From NCBI RefSeq assembly GCF_030268005.1, contig NZ_BRZC01000004.1, positions 1,397,976 through 1,461,975 of the forward strand: a DNA stretch of 64,000 nt, given 5' to 3'. The notes under the pieces were generated by a model. It was not told the origin of the DNA. It worked only from the letters and a program-made list of their open reading frames with translations, and ran no database searches. The number at the start of each line of letters is the position of its first letter. The first letter of the stretch is position 1. Shown one piece after another: positions 33,388 to 43,160 of this stretch. The stretch comes from Microbacterium arabinogalactanolyticum. Lineage in GTDB: Bacteria; Actinomycetota; Actinomycetes; Actinomycetales; Microbacteriaceae. Position numbers and translations under genes: made by a program.

Positions 33388-34491
33388 TCAGACGGTGAGT
33401 TCGATGTGCGGTCGGGTGGTGTTCTCGGCGGGGGTGCCGTCGAGGATGTCGGCGCGGCGCGCGGCCGGGTCGAGCACGACGGTCGCCAGGCTCGCCCAGC
33501 GCTGCCCCATCGGCAGGCCGAGGTCGGGCACGCAGGTCACGGGCGGTTCGCCTTCGCCGGTGATGAGAGCGGCGCGCAGCTGCTCGGCGTCCGCGCGTGC
33601 CGGACCCCGGGCCAGACGCTCCCGGAGGAAGTCCCAGCGCTCACCGGAGTCGGGCTGGTACAGCCAGGTCTTCTCCTCGGCTGCGGGCTCGGCGGTGAGG
33701 AAGTGGTTCGTGCGCAGCCAGGTGCCCGCCGTGACCGCGGGGGCCTCGAACACGCCCTCGGGGCTGATGTCGAGCAGCGCGGCGTCACCGTCCGCGTCGA
33801 ACAGCGCGAAGGATCCGGAGCTCGTCACGGGCGCCGTGCGGACCAGATCGACGGCGTGCGCGACGCTGGTCGCCTCCTCGAGCACGAGCGCCGCGAGCAC
33901 GTGCATCGGGACGCCCTCGGGCCGGTCGGACCGGTGCCCGAGGATGTTGAAGTGCAGGGCGACGCCGGCGCTGTTCACGCCGATCTTGCCGAGGATGCCG
34001 CATTCGGTCAGTCCCGCATAGTCGTGGGCACCGCCGCGGGCGACGACGGTGTGCCAGTACGGCGCGATCTCCATGTGCCAGTCCCAGGTCTGCACACCGA
34101 GGGCGTGCGCACGCCCTTCCGCATCGCGGACGGAGCGCACGATGGTCGAGCACTCCCCCGGCGGGACGGCGACGCTGCGGGACAGGATCTCGGTGCGCCC
34201 GTTCAGCGCGGCCACGCGCCACAGCTCGGCATCCGCCCCGGACGCGATGCCCTCGATCTGCGTGCGCAGCGCCGGACGGTGAGCACCGATCGCATCGAGC
34301 AGCCGCTCGGCATCGTCGCGCACCGTGCGCTCGTCGATGCCGCCGAGACGGAACAGCCGGTCGTAGGCGTCGATCGTGCCGGGCAGCGTGTCGCGCAGCT
34401 GCCGCCCCCGGTCGGCGCCGCGCTCGAACGGGTCCGCGGCGTCGACGACGATCTGCAGCCGCTGGTCGGGGCGCGGGAACGGCGAGGTCAT
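33388..34491 (-). CDS. C45 autoproteolytic acyltransferase/hydrolase
   Basis: 367 residues from ATG 34491, which overlaps the amidase stop (ATGA). It resembles acyl-CoA:6-aminopenicillanic-acid acyltransferase and choloylglycine-type Ntn hydrolases. The likely nucleophile is Cys114 in PPGECSTIV; after self-cleavage it would become the N-terminus. Conserved segments include QTWDWHMEIAPYW, GLTECGILGKIGVNSAGVAL and WLRTNHFL. In bacteria such proteins act on N-acyl or amide bonds. Its operon suggests scavenging of an amide compound. Confidence 0.85.
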   Translation of the reverse strand: MTSPFPRPDQRLQIVVDAADPFERGADRGRQLRDTLPGTIDAYDRLFRLGGIDERTVRDDAERLLDAIGAHRPALRTQIEGIASGADAELWRVAALNGRTEILSRSVAVPPGECSTIVRSVRDAEGRAHALGVQTWDWHMEIAPYWHTVVARGGAHDYAGLTECGILGKIGVNSAGVALHFNILGHRSDRPEGVPMHVLAALVLEEATSVAHAVDLVRTAPVTSSGSFALFDADGDAALLDISPEGVFEAPAVTAGTWLRTNHFLTAEPAAEEKTWLYQPDSGERWDFLRERLARGPARADAEQLRAALITGEGEPPVTCVPDLGLPMGQRWASLATVVLDPAARRADILDGTPAENTTRPHIELTV

Positions 34492-36218
34492 GAGAGCTCC
34501 TCCCCGGGAAGAGCGGGCGTGCGCGGCGGCGGCGTGCGCCGCGCACCGGTCGCCTCGAAGGCGGCGGCGAGGCGGAGCAGGAGGGTGTCGTCCCATCCTC
34601 GGCCCGCGAAGGTCAGCCCGACCGGCATCCCGATGTCGGCCATCGTGCCCATCGGCACGGTGACCGTCGGCACGCCCAGGTGCCGGATCGCGAGATTGCC
34701 GTTCGCGACCCAGACCCCGTTGCGCCAGCCGGCGTCGGCCGATGCCGGGTTCACGTCCATGTCGGCGGGCCCGACGTCGGCGACCGCGGGGAAAACCACG
34801 GCGTCGAGACCGAGACCGTCCATCCACTCCTCGAGGTCGATCCGCCGGGTCTCCTCGAGCCCGCGCACGCCCTCCTCCAGATGCGGGATGTCGGTGAACG
34901 CCGTGTGCGGCCTGTCGCGCCCGAACCGCGGGTACTCGGCGATGTCGTCGTCGAAGCCGGTGTACCGATCGGGCAGGGCGCCCTCGGGCTGCGGGAAGAT
35001 CCGGGCCCCGTCGACGAGCTCGAGGCGGTCGAGTGCGGGGTCTCCGTTCGCCCGCAGGAAGTCGTCCCATGCCCAGGCGGAGAGGTCCTCGATCTCCGAG
35101 CGCAGGAACCGCTCGCTGATCAGGCCTCGTGTCTTCAGCGTGGGGGCTCCCGCGCGGTCGCCCTCGTAGTTCGTCACCAGCGGGAAGTCGACCTCGACCA
35201 CCTCGGCGCCGGCGGCCTGGAGGTCGCGGCGGGCCTGCTCCCACAGGGCGATGACGGATGCCCTGGTCTCGATGCGGCTGCCCGTGGGTCCGCCGATCGT
35301 GGTGCCGGTCCCGGCATCCGGGTCGGCGTTGATGTACATCCGCGGCACGCCGAACCGGCACCCCGCGAGCGTGCGGTGCGCCTCCTCCGCCCCGGACGGC
35401 GCCAGCGCGACGTACGACGGCGGCCGCACCTCGGACGCGGAAGGGACGGTCACCCACGGCTGCCCGCGCCAGAAGTCGCCGCGCACGTCGGCGTCGTCGG
35501 CCACCACGATGTCGAGCACCTCGAGCAGGTCCGCCATGGTGCGGGTGTGCGGAACCACGACGTCCATCGTGGGGACGAGCGGCCAATTGCCGCGCACAGA
35601 GATCACACCGCGTGAGGGGGTGTAGGCGCACAACGCGTTGTTCGACGCGGGGGCGCGACCGCTGGACCAGGTCTCCTCGCCCAGGCCGAAGGCGCAGAAG
35701 CTGGCCGCGGTCGCCGTGCCCGAGCCGTTGGACGAGCCCGAGCCGAACGCGCTGGTCAGCCAGTCGGTGCTGTACGGGCTCTCCGCGCGGCCGTACACGC
35801 CGCGCTGCATTCCGCCGTTGGCCATCGGCGGCATGTTCGTGAGGCCGAGGCAGATCGCACCGGCCGCGCGCAGTCGCTCGATCGTGAACGCGTCGCGCTG
35901 GGCGACGAGGTCGGCGAACGCCGGGGATCCGGATGCCGCGGTGAGACCGGCCACCAGGTAGCTGTCCTTGGCCGTGTACGGGATGCCGTCCAGAGGTCCC
36001 CGCGTCTCTCCGGCGGCGCGGCGGGCGTCCGACGCCGCCGCCTCGGCTCGCGCGGCGGGGTTTCGCACGACGACCGCGTTCAGGGCGGTCTCGGTGCCCG
36101 GCGCGTCGAACGCGTCGATGCGAGCGAGGTACGCGTCGACGAGCGCGACAGCGGTGGTGGCACCGGCCTCGAGCGCGGTGCGGAGCTCAGCGATGGATGC
36201 CTCGACGACGTCGATCAT
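34488..36218 (-). CDS. Amidase signature family protein
   Basis: 576 residues from ATG 36218 (ATGA overlap with the upstream gene). The Ser-cisSer-Lys triad is present: Lys84 (PYTAKDSY), cis-Ser ~162/163 in GSGSSNGSGT and nucleophile Ser186 in GEETWSSGRAPAS. The last motif departs from the usual GGSIR form (Trp-Ser-Ser-Gly-Arg), so the oxyanion region may be specialised. An insertion in the middle makes it longer than typical 450-500-residue amidases. Substrate unknown; carbamoyl or acyl amides are likely from context. Confidence 0.88.
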   Translation of the reverse strand: MIDVVEASIAELRTALEAGATTAVALVDAYLARIDAFDAPGTETALNAVVVRNPAARAEAAASDARRAAGETRGPLDGIPYTAKDSYLVAGLTAASGSPAFADLVAQRDAFTIERLRAAGAICLGLTNMPPMANGGMQRGVYGRAESPYSTDWLTSAFGSGSSNGSGTATAASFCAFGLGEETWSSGRAPASNNALCAYTPSRGVISVRGNWPLVPTMDVVVPHTRTMADLLEVLDIVVADDADVRGDFWRGQPWVTVPSASEVRPPSYVALAPSGAEEAHRTLAGCRFGVPRMYINADPDAGTGTTIGGPTGSRIETRASVIALWEQARRDLQAAGAEVVEVDFPLVTNYEGDRAGAPTLKTRGLISERFLRSEIEDLSAWAWDDFLRANGDPALDRLELVDGARIFPQPEGALPDRYTGFDDDIAEYPRFGRDRPHTAFTDIPHLEEGVRGLEETRRIDLEEWMDGLGLDAVVFPAVADVGPADMDVNPASADAGWRNGVWVANGNLAIRHLGVPTVTVPMGTMADIGMPVGLTFAGRGWDDTLLLRLAAAFEATGARRTPPPRTPALPGEELS

Positions 36219-37264
36219 GCGGCACCCCCGGCGGAGGGCAGCAGGGGCTGCTGCTGGGTGATGCAGTGGATGCCGCCGCCCCGCGCGAAGATCGGGCGGG
36301 CGTCGACGGTGACGACGCGTCGGCCGGGATAGGCATCCTCGAGGATGCTCCGCGCCCTGGCATCCGCCTCGGGTTCGCCGAAGCCGCACGCGATGACGCC
36401 GCCGTTGACGACGAGGTGGTTCACGTAGCTGTAGTCGACGAACTCGTCGTCCGCGCGCAGCGCTGCCGGCGCGGGCAGGTCGACGATGTCGAACGAGCGG
36501 CCGGCGGCATCGGTCTGCCCCGCGAGGTGCGCGCGCAGCTCCCGGGTCACGGCATGGTCGGGATGCCCGGCATCCTGCTGGGAGTGCACCAGCAGCAGCC
36601 CGGGCGAGGGAATGGTCGCGACGATGTCGACGTGCCCGTTGGTGCCGAACTCCTCGTAGTCGGCGGTGAGCCCGCGCGGCAGCCAGACGACCTTCTGCGC
36701 GCCGATCGTGCGGGCGAGCTCGGCCTCGACGCGCGCCCTGTCGGCGAGCGGGTTGCGACGGGGGTCGAGCTGCACGGTCTCGGTGGCGAGCACGGTCCCC
36801 TCGCCGTCGACGTGGATGCCGCCGCCCTCGTTCACCAGGAGGCTGGAGACGATCTCGGCGCCGACGTGATCGGCGACGATCCGCGCATGCTCAGCCGCCT
36901 TCTGCCATTCCGCCCAGGCCGGTGCGCCCCAGCCGTTGAAGATCCAGTCGACGGCGCCGAGCACGTCGGGTCGCTCGTCATCGACGACGAAAGTGGGGCC
37001 GGAGTCGCGCAGCCAGAACTCATCGACGGGCGCCTCGACGATGTCGACTGCCGCTCCGAGCATGCGGCGAGCGCGGTCGGTCTCCGTCGGATCGACGAGC
37101 AGGGTGACGGGCTCGAACTCGGCGACGGCGAGCGCGGTGTCGGCCCACGCCCGGTAGCCGCTCTCCCGGTGCTCATCCCCCGCGCCCAGCGTGGTGCCGG
37201 CGCGAGGGAAGGCCATCCAGGTGCGCTCGTGCGGGTCGCCCTCGTGCGGCATCCGCCATCCCAT
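36215..37264 (-). CDS. Agmatine deiminase family protein
   Basis: 349 residues behind GAGGAGG. Porphyromonas-type peptidylarginine deiminase fold. The opening WRMPHEGDPHERTWMAFP, the core DEFWLRDSGPTFV, VNEGGGIHVDGEGT, and the C-terminal nucleophile Cys334 in GGGIHCITQQQP are all present. It hydrolyses a guanidino group to a ureido group with release of ammonia; agmatine is the classic substrate. N-carbamoylputrescine amidohydrolase is not adjacent, so another guanidino compound is possible. First gene of the five-gene operon. Confidence 0.92.
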   Translation of the reverse strand: MGWRMPHEGDPHERTWMAFPRAGTTLGAGDEHRESGYRAWADTALAVAEFEPVTLLVDPTETDRARRMLGAAVDIVEAPVDEFWLRDSGPTFVVDDERPDVLGAVDWIFNGWGAPAWAEWQKAAEHARIVADHVGAEIVSSLLVNEGGGIHVDGEGTVLATETVQLDPRRNPLADRARVEAELARTIGAQKVVWLPRGLTADYEEFGTNGHVDIVATIPSPGLLLVHSQQDAGHPDHAVTRELRAHLAGQTDAAGRSFDIVDLPAPAALRADDEFVDYSYVNHLVVNGGVIACGFGEPEADARARSILEDAYPGRRVVTVDARPIFARGGGIHCITQQQPLLPSAGGAA

Positions 37265-37280
37265 GCTGTCCTCCTCGACG

Positions 37281-37300
37281 TATTGATCAGACGATCAATA
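37281..37300. promoter_or_regulatory. Perfect operator-like inverted repeat before the nitrogen operon
   Basis: TATTGATC (37281-37288) and GATCAATA (37293-37300) are perfect 8-bp arms around AGAC, 17 bases upstream of the first start. TGATC-N4-GATCA is common for GntR (FadR) or TetR regulators. The regulator gene is not in the window. Confidence 0.65.
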
Positions 37301-37399
37301 ACTGCAGACGACAGTAATGGGCCGTCGGCGTCATGTCAACAGCCGAACGCACCCACGATGCCCGTGGGGTGCCGCGGGAACACCGCAGCACTCGCAGCG

Positions 37400-38584
37400 T
37401 CAGTGGGCGCTCTGCTCCTTGCGGACCGGCGGACGCAGCACGAGCACCACCACGATGGCGACCAGGATCACCGCGGTGAGGGTGACCGGCACGGGAAGCA
37501 CCGCGTCGAGCAGCACCAGCACCGCGCCGACCGGCACCACCGTGTTCACCACGCGGTCGGCGTTGTCGCGGATCGCGACGATCCAGATGCCGAGCAGGAA
37601 CACCGCGATCGGCACGCTGGTCGTGAAGGAGGCGGGGACGAAGCCCAGCTCGGTGTGCCCGGTGAGCTCATCGATCTGCACCTCCACCCCGGCGGAGAAG
37701 GCCGCGGCGGCGGCGAACACGAAGTAGTGCGCGTAGCCGTAGATGAGAGAGCTGCGGAACGTGGAGATCGCACGGTGGTGGGGCGGCCAGAAGTAGATCC
37801 ACCACATCGCCGCTGCCGAGATCAGAGTCACCGCCGCGATCCAGATCAGCGGGCCGATGGACTCGACCTCCTCCCGCGCGCCGATGATCGCGGTGGCCGA
37901 CGCCAACAGGCTCTCACCCAGCACGATCAGCGTGAACAGGCTGTACCGCTCGGTGATGTGGTGCGGATGCCAGGGCGTCGACCCCTGCCGCTCGGCGATG
38001 ATCGGCACGGAGATCTCGACGAGCATCAGCACGATGAACACCGGCAGCTGGATGCTGTTCGAGATGAAGAGGAACCCCACCCACAGCACCTGCACGGCGC
38101 CGATCCCGATGGCGTAGCCCAGAGCGGTACGACGCAGCGCGGGGTTCGTGCGGGACGCCCGCAGCCACTGCACGATCATGGCGACCCGCATCACGACGTA
38201 CGCCACCACGACGATCGTGAAATCGGGCTCGTGCGCGTCGAAGACCGGAGCGATGCCTGCGGCCATCACGAGCACCCCGGCCATCTGCACGATCGTGACG
38301 ACGCGATACAGCCAGTCGTCGACATCGAACGACGTCGCGAACCAGGTGAAGTTCATCCACGCCCACCAGATCGCGAAGAAGATCATCAGGTAGGAGGTGA
38401 TCCCGGTCGCCGCGTGCCCTTCGGACAGTGCGTGATGGAGCTCACTGGAGGCGGTGCTCACCGAGATCACGAAGACCAGGTCGAAGAAGAGCTCGAGCGA
38501 GCTCGCGACGCGGTGCGGCTCGTGCGGGTCTCGCGGCAGCATCCGCCCCAGTCGGAATCTGGCCCCAGTCGCGTAGTCGGTCAC
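37400..38584 (-). CDS. Low-temperature-requirement A (LtrA) family membrane protein
   Basis: 394 residues from GTG 38584; a GTG at 38614 would add ten residues. Eleven or twelve membrane helices are visible. The family signature ASSLELFFDLVFVISVS is near the N-terminus, and HHITERYSLFTLIVLGESLL is the conserved central motif. A CATTAT box ends about 9 bases before GTG 38584 without a ribosome-binding site, so the shorter, near-leaderless start is favoured. Function is poorly known. Confidence 0.85.
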   Translation of the reverse strand: MTDYATGARFRLGRMLPRDPHEPHRVASSLELFFDLVFVISVSTASSELHHALSEGHAATGITSYLMIFFAIWWAWMNFTWFATSFDVDDWLYRVVTIVQMAGVLVMAAGIAPVFDAHEPDFTIVVVAYVVMRVAMIVQWLRASRTNPALRRTALGYAIGIGAVQVLWVGFLFISNSIQLPVFIVLMLVEISVPIIAERQGSTPWHPHHITERYSLFTLIVLGESLLASATAIIGAREEVESIGPLIWIAAVTLISAAAMWWIYFWPPHHRAISTFRSSLIYGYAHYFVFAAAAAFSAGVEVQIDELTGHTELGFVPASFTTSVPIAVFLLGIWIVAIRDNADRVVNTVVPVGAVLVLLDAVLPVPVTLTAVILVAIVVVLVLRPPVRKEQSAH

Positions 38585-38629
38585 CGGCCCAGGATAATGC
38601 GACGGGGCGCGCACGCAGCACGCCGGGGG

Positions 38630-39829
38630 TCACAGCTCGCCCGGGCGCATGGCCTCCGCGTCGATGGCCTTCAGCACGCGGATGGCCGCGGTGTCGACGG
38701 GCGGCTCCTCCGCGGCATCCGCCCGGCGCCTCCGCGGTGCGTAGACGACCAGCGCATGGAACAGGAATCGCGCGAAGAACGCCACGACGAGCGAGATCGC
38801 AGTGGCGACCACCGCCGAGATGTGCCAGGACTCCACCATCAGCGCCATCACGGGGATGCGCAGCGCCGCTTCGACGCCGTTGAACGACGCGGATGCCGCG
38901 AAGCGCACCCACAGCCGGGAGGCATCCGCGCGCTCGTCGCGGAAGACGAACAGCTCCTGCAGCACGAAGTTGCCGGCGATGGTCACGACCGCGCCGATCA
39001 CCGCCGCGAGCACGTAGTCCATGCCGAGGTGCGTGAGCGCCCACATGATGCCGACGTTGGCGACCGCACCGATGCCGCCGATCATGGCGAACAGGCCCAT
39101 CTTGCCGAACCGCAGCCGGGCCAGGTGCGCCAGGAACATGGCCCCCTGCCGCAGGCTCGCCTTCGAGGTGCCGTGCCGTCGCGCGCCGAACTCCATCGGC
39201 ACCTCGGCGATCCGCAGCGCCCCGGCCGAGCCCCCGCGCACGAGGATCTCCAGCAGGATCTTGAAGCCCTCGGGGCGCAGCGTGCCCACGTCGAGCCGCG
39301 AGCGGTCGACCAGGAAGAAGCCCGTCATCGGGTCGGTGCTGCGCCACAGCCGACGCAGGAACATCGCCTTGGTCACCGCGGTCGCGGCCTTCGAGACCCC
39401 CAGTCGCACCGATGTGCCGAGTCCCGCGGTGTCGCCACCGCCGATGTAGCGCGAGGCGGCGACGACATCGGCATCCCCGGTTCCGAACCGGGCCAGCAGG
39501 GCGGGCAGGAGCTCGGGCGGATGCTGCAGATCGCCGTCCATGACGATGCAGACGTCGTGCGCGGCCTCGGACAGCCCGAGCACCACGGCGCCGCCGAGTC
39601 CCCCGGTGTTGTGCTCGCGGTGGATGCCGCGGACCGGAATCGGAGCGGATGCCGCGACCCGCCCGATCTCATCCACGGTGCCGTCGGAGCTGTCGTCGAC
39701 GAAGAGGATCTCGGCGTCGAAGCCCTCCAGCGCGGCGGCGGTGCGGGCGACGAGCTCGGCGACGTTGTCGCGTTCGTTGTACGTCGGGACGATGACGGTG
39801 ACGGCTGGGACCGTGACGGAGGCGCTCAT
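38630..39829 (-). CDS. GT2 glycosyltransferase fused to a GtrA-type membrane domain
   Basis: 399 residues from ATG 39829 with GGAGGTCTG upstream; an upstream in-frame ATG lacks a site. Residues ~10-240 are a DPM1/GtrB-like GT2 domain (TVIVPTYNERDNV, EILFVDDSSDGT, VMDGDLQHPPELL with the DxD). Residues ~250-370 form a GtrA-like four-helix flippase domain (FAMIGGIGAVANVGIMW). It probably moves a sugar to polyprenyl phosphate and helps flip it, feeding wall or lipid glycosylation. Confidence 0.9.
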   Translation of the reverse strand: MSASVTVPAVTVIVPTYNERDNVAELVARTAAALEGFDAEILFVDDSSDGTVDEIGRVAASAPIPVRGIHREHNTGGLGGAVVLGLSEAAHDVCIVMDGDLQHPPELLPALLARFGTGDADVVAASRYIGGGDTAGLGTSVRLGVSKAATAVTKAMFLRRLWRSTDPMTGFFLVDRSRLDVGTLRPEGFKILLEILVRGGSAGALRIAEVPMEFGARRHGTSKASLRQGAMFLAHLARLRFGKMGLFAMIGGIGAVANVGIMWALTHLGMDYVLAAVIGAVVTIAGNFVLQELFVFRDERADASRLWVRFAASASFNGVEAALRIPVMALMVESWHISAVVATAISLVVAFFARFLFHALVVYAPRRRRADAAEEPPVDTAAIRVLKAIDAEAMRPGEL

Positions 39830-40018
39830 CGGCAGACCTCCCCGGAGTGATGCGACGCGGTTCAATCGTGCCATCTTTCGCTGTGCGGCGAATCCGCGCC
39901 GGCGACCCCACCGTGCCGGCGGCACGTCAGAGAACCGGGCCGGGATTCCGCGGGCGGGTAAGGTGGCACGGGCCGGAAACACGCACGATGCCGAAGACGG
40001 CACGACGAAGAGGACTCC

Positions 40019-42316
40019 ATGACTCTGCTCAGACACCCTGCGAACTGGTGGCGTGAGAATCGCCTGCCGCTACTGGCGAGCCTCACCACGCTGCTCATCC
40101 TGCTGTTCACGGTGGGCGGTGCGGTCGGCATCGCCAACGCCGCGACCAAGCCCGCCTCCGCCGACGACGGCGTCAAGGGCAAGACCTTCACGATCGCGAC
40201 GGACACCACCTGGGCGCCGTTCGAGTTCCAGCGCGACGGCGAGCTGCGCGGCATCGACATCGACCTGATCAAGGCCGTCGCCGAGGACCAGGGCTTCGAC
40301 GTCAAGGTCGACGTGCTCGGCTTCGACGGCGCACTCGCCGCGGTGACGGCGGGCCAGGCGGATGCCGTGATGGCGGGCATGTCCATCACCAAGGAGCGCC
40401 AGAAGACCTTCGACTTCTCGAACCCGTACTTCGACTCCGGCATCCAGATGGCGGTGGCCAAGAGCGACGAGACCATCAAGGGCTACGAGGACCTCAAGGG
40501 CAAGACCGTCTCCGCGAAGACCGGCACCGAGGGCTACACCTTCGCCGAGAACCTGGGCAAGCAGTACGGCTTCACCGTGACCGGGTTCCAGGACGCCGCC
40601 GACGCCTACAACGACGTCACCACCGGCAATTCCGCCGCCGTGTTCGACGACTACCCGATCCTGGCCTACGGCATCGCCACCGGCAACGTCGACCTGAAGA
40701 CGGTGACGCCGCAGGAGAAGGCGTCCAGCTACGGCATGGGCGTCAAGAAGGGCGCCAACGAGGCGCTCCGCAAGGCGTTCAACGAGGGCCTGAAGAACCT
40801 GATCGCCGACGGCACCTACCAGAAGATCCTCGATGACTACCTCGGCGAGAACGCCCCGAAGGCGGCAGCGATCGGCGAGGGCAAGGCCGCACTCGGCAAC
40901 GACAAGCTCGACCCGGGCAAGCCGGGCGAGCTGCCGAAGAACCCGGCCTTCGCGACCGACACCGCGCAGACCCACGGCGAGTTCACCATCGCCACCGACA
41001 CCACGTTCGCCCCGTTCATCTACCGGCTGGACGGCAAGAACGTCGGCATCGACATGGACCTGATGCGCGCGATCGCCGCGAACCAGGGATTCAAGGTCGA
41101 CATCAAGCCGCTGGGCTTCGACGCCGCCCTCGCCGCCGTCACCGCCGGCCAGGCCGACGGCGTGATCGCCGGCATGAGCATCACCGACGAGCGCAAGCAG
41201 GTCTTCGACTTCTCGAACCCGTACTTCCAGTCGGGCGTGCAGATGGCCGTCGCCAAGGACAGCGACATCACCTCCTACAAGGACCTCAAGGACCAGACCG
41301 TCGCGGTCAAGACGGGCACCGTCGGCTACGACTTCGCCAAGGAGCTCGGCAAGAAGATCGGCTTCAAGGTCAACGCCTTCCAGGACTCCGCCGACATGTA
41401 CAACGACGTCGCCACGGGGAACTCGGCGGCGACGTTCGAGGACGCACCGGTGCTGCAGTTCGGCATCGCCTCCGGCAACGTGCCGCTGAAGATCGTGACC
41501 GATCCCGAGCCGGGAGCCGACTACGGCTTCGCCGTGCTCAAGGGCGAGAACGCCGAACTGCTGAAGATGTTCAACGACGGCCTGCAGAACGCCAAGGACA
41601 CCGGCGTCTATCAGCAGATCGTGGACCGCTACCTCGCGATCGACGACGAGGGCGCGACGTCGGACAACTCGTTCCTGGCGCTGCTGAAGACCTCGATCGG
41701 CCCGCTGTCGCAGGGTCTGCTGCTCACGCTGCTGGCCACGGCGCTGTCGATCCTGTTCGCCATGGTGCTGGGCATCCTGTTCGGCATCCTGAAGCTGTCG
41801 ACGAACCCGTTCCTGCGCTTCCTCGCCAGCGCCTACGTGAACATCTTCCGCGGCACCCCGGTGCTGGTGCAGGCGTTCTTCTTCTACTTCGGCGTGCCGG
41901 CCGTGACCGGCCAGCCGCTGGACGCCCTCACCGCGGGCGTGATCACGCTGTCGCTGAACGCGGGTGCGTACATCACCGAGATCGTCCGAGGTGGCGTGCA
42001 GTCGGTCGACCCCGGTCAGATGGAGGCCTCGCGCTCGCTGGGTCTCGGCTGGGGCGCGTCGATGCGCCGCGTGGTGATGCCGCAGGCGTTCAAGATCATG
42101 ACGCCCAACCTCATCAACCAGTTCATCATCACGCTGAAGGACACCTCGCTGCTCTCGGTGCTGGGCTTCGCCGAGCTGACGTACCAGGGCCGCATCGTGA
42201 TCGCGTCCACGTTCCGCTCGTTCGAGATCTGGATCATCGTCGGTGCGATGTACTTCATCGTGATCTGGCTGCTGACCGTTCTCTCGAACTGGGTCGACCG
42301 GAAGTTCAACAAGTAG
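40019..42316 (+). CDS. GlnP-type amino-acid ABC transporter: two fused receptors plus permease
   Basis: 765 residues behind GAGGAC. A signal-anchor helix (residues 17-38) is followed by two tandem receptor domains, ~53-285 (FTIATDTTWAPFEF) and ~325-548 (FTIATDTTFAPFIY), each with the family 3 pattern GQAD and FSNPYF. A permease domain follows (~560-765) with the EAA-type loop EASRSLGLGWGASMRRVVMPQA. The layout equals lactococcal GlnP, an importer for glutamine, glutamate or asparagine. The neighbouring gene is the ATPase. The two receptors may differ in specificity. Confidence 0.93.
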   Translation: MTLLRHPANWWRENRLPLLASLTTLLILLFTVGGAVGIANAATKPASADDGVKGKTFTIATDTTWAPFEFQRDGELRGIDIDLIKAVAEDQGFDVKVDVLGFDGALAAVTAGQADAVMAGMSITKERQKTFDFSNPYFDSGIQMAVAKSDETIKGYEDLKGKTVSAKTGTEGYTFAENLGKQYGFTVTGFQDAADAYNDVTTGNSAAVFDDYPILAYGIATGNVDLKTVTPQEKASSYGMGVKKGANEALRKAFNEGLKNLIADGTYQKILDDYLGENAPKAAAIGEGKAALGNDKLDPGKPGELPKNPAFATDTAQTHGEFTIATDTTFAPFIYRLDGKNVGIDMDLMRAIAANQGFKVDIKPLGFDAALAAVTAGQADGVIAGMSITDERKQVFDFSNPYFQSGVQMAVAKDSDITSYKDLKDQTVAVKTGTVGYDFAKELGKKIGFKVNAFQDSADMYNDVATGNSAATFEDAPVLQFGIASGNVPLKIVTDPEPGADYGFAVLKGENAELLKMFNDGLQNAKDTGVYQQIVDRYLAIDDEGATSDNSFLALLKTSIGPLSQGLLLTLLATALSILFAMVLGILFGILKLSTNPFLRFLASAYVNIFRGTPVLVQAFFFYFGVPAVTGQPLDALTAGVITLSLNAGAYITEIVRGGVQSVDPGQMEASRSLGLGWGASMRRVVMPQAFKIMTPNLINQFIITLKDTSLLSVLGFAELTYQGRIVIASTFRSFEIWIIVGAMYFIVIWLLTVLSNWVDRKFNK

Positions 42317-42319
42317 GGG

Positions 42320-43105
42320 ATGACCATGACGAACAACGAGCAGACGTTCACACGTCCCGTCACCACCGCTTCGGGCAACCCGATCGAGGTGCGCGACCTG
42401 CACAAGTCCTTCGGCAAGAACGAGGTGCTCACCGGTATCGACCTGACCGTCGCCAACGGCGAGGTCGTCGCGGTGATCGGTCCCTCCGGGTCCGGCAAGT
42501 CCACGCTGCTGCGCTGCCTGAACCGGCTGGAGGAGGTCACCAGCGGCGAGGTGCTGATCCTCGGCGAGAACATCGCCACCGCGAAGGGGAAGAGTCTGGA
42601 TGCCGTGCGTCAGCGCGTCGGCATGGTGTTCCAGCACTTCAACCTGTTCCCGCACATGACCGCCCTCGAGAACGTGGCGCTGGCGCCCGTCGAGCTGAAG
42701 ATGCTCAGCAAGGCGGAGGCGCGCAAGCGCGGCATCGAACTGCTCACGCGCGTGGGACTGGCCGAGAAGGCGGATGCCAGGCCGGCGTCCCTCTCCGGCG
42801 GCCAGAAGCAGCGCGTGGCCATCGCCCGCGCGTTGGCGATGAGCCCCGGCATCATGCTGTTCGACGAGGCCACCAGCGCCCTGGACCCCGAGATGGTCGG
42901 CGAAGTGCTGCAGGTGATCCGCGACCTCGCCGCATCCGGCATGACGATGGTGCTGGTCACCCACGAGATGGGCTTCGCCCGCGAGGTCGCCGACCGCGTC
43001 GTGTTCATGGCCGACGGCAAGGTCGTCGAGTCCGGTCCGCCGGCGGACATCTTCGACAGCCCCAAGGAGCCCCGCACGCAGGACTTCCTGTCCAAGGTGC
43101 TCTGA
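42320..43105 (+). CDS. Amino-acid ABC transporter ATP-binding protein, GlnQ-like
   Basis: 261 residues. Walker [10 protein letters not shown] (~52-60), Q loop ([13 protein letters not shown]), signature [15 protein letters not shown] and Walker [15 protein letters not shown] are all present, with the switch His in VTHEMGFA. It starts at ATG 42320, 4 bases past the permease stop; ATG 42326 has better spacing to GGGG and would remove two residues. With the fused receptor-permease it completes a polar amino-acid importer. Confidence 0.95.
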   Translation: MTMTNNEQTFTRPVTTASGNPIEVRDLHKSFGKNEVLTGIDLTVANGEVVAVIGPSGSGKSTLLRCLNRLEEVTSGEVLILGENIATAKGKSLDAVRQRVGMVFQHFNLFPHMTALENVALAPVELKMLSKAEARKRGIELLTRVGLAEKADARPASLSGGQKQRVAIARALAMSPGIMLFDEATSALDPEMVGEVLQVIRDLAASGMTMVLVTHEMGFAREVADRVVFMADGKVVESGPPADIFDSPKEPRTQDFLSKVL

Positions 43106-43160
43106 GCGCCGGGCGGGCGCTCCCGGCGCCCGCCCGGTTCCCCGGCCTTACCCTGGATGT

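Noticed and set aside
38594-38614. GTG 38614 as start of LtrA
   Set aside because: No ribosome-binding site, and the nearby -10-like box favours GTG 38584; the difference is ten residues.
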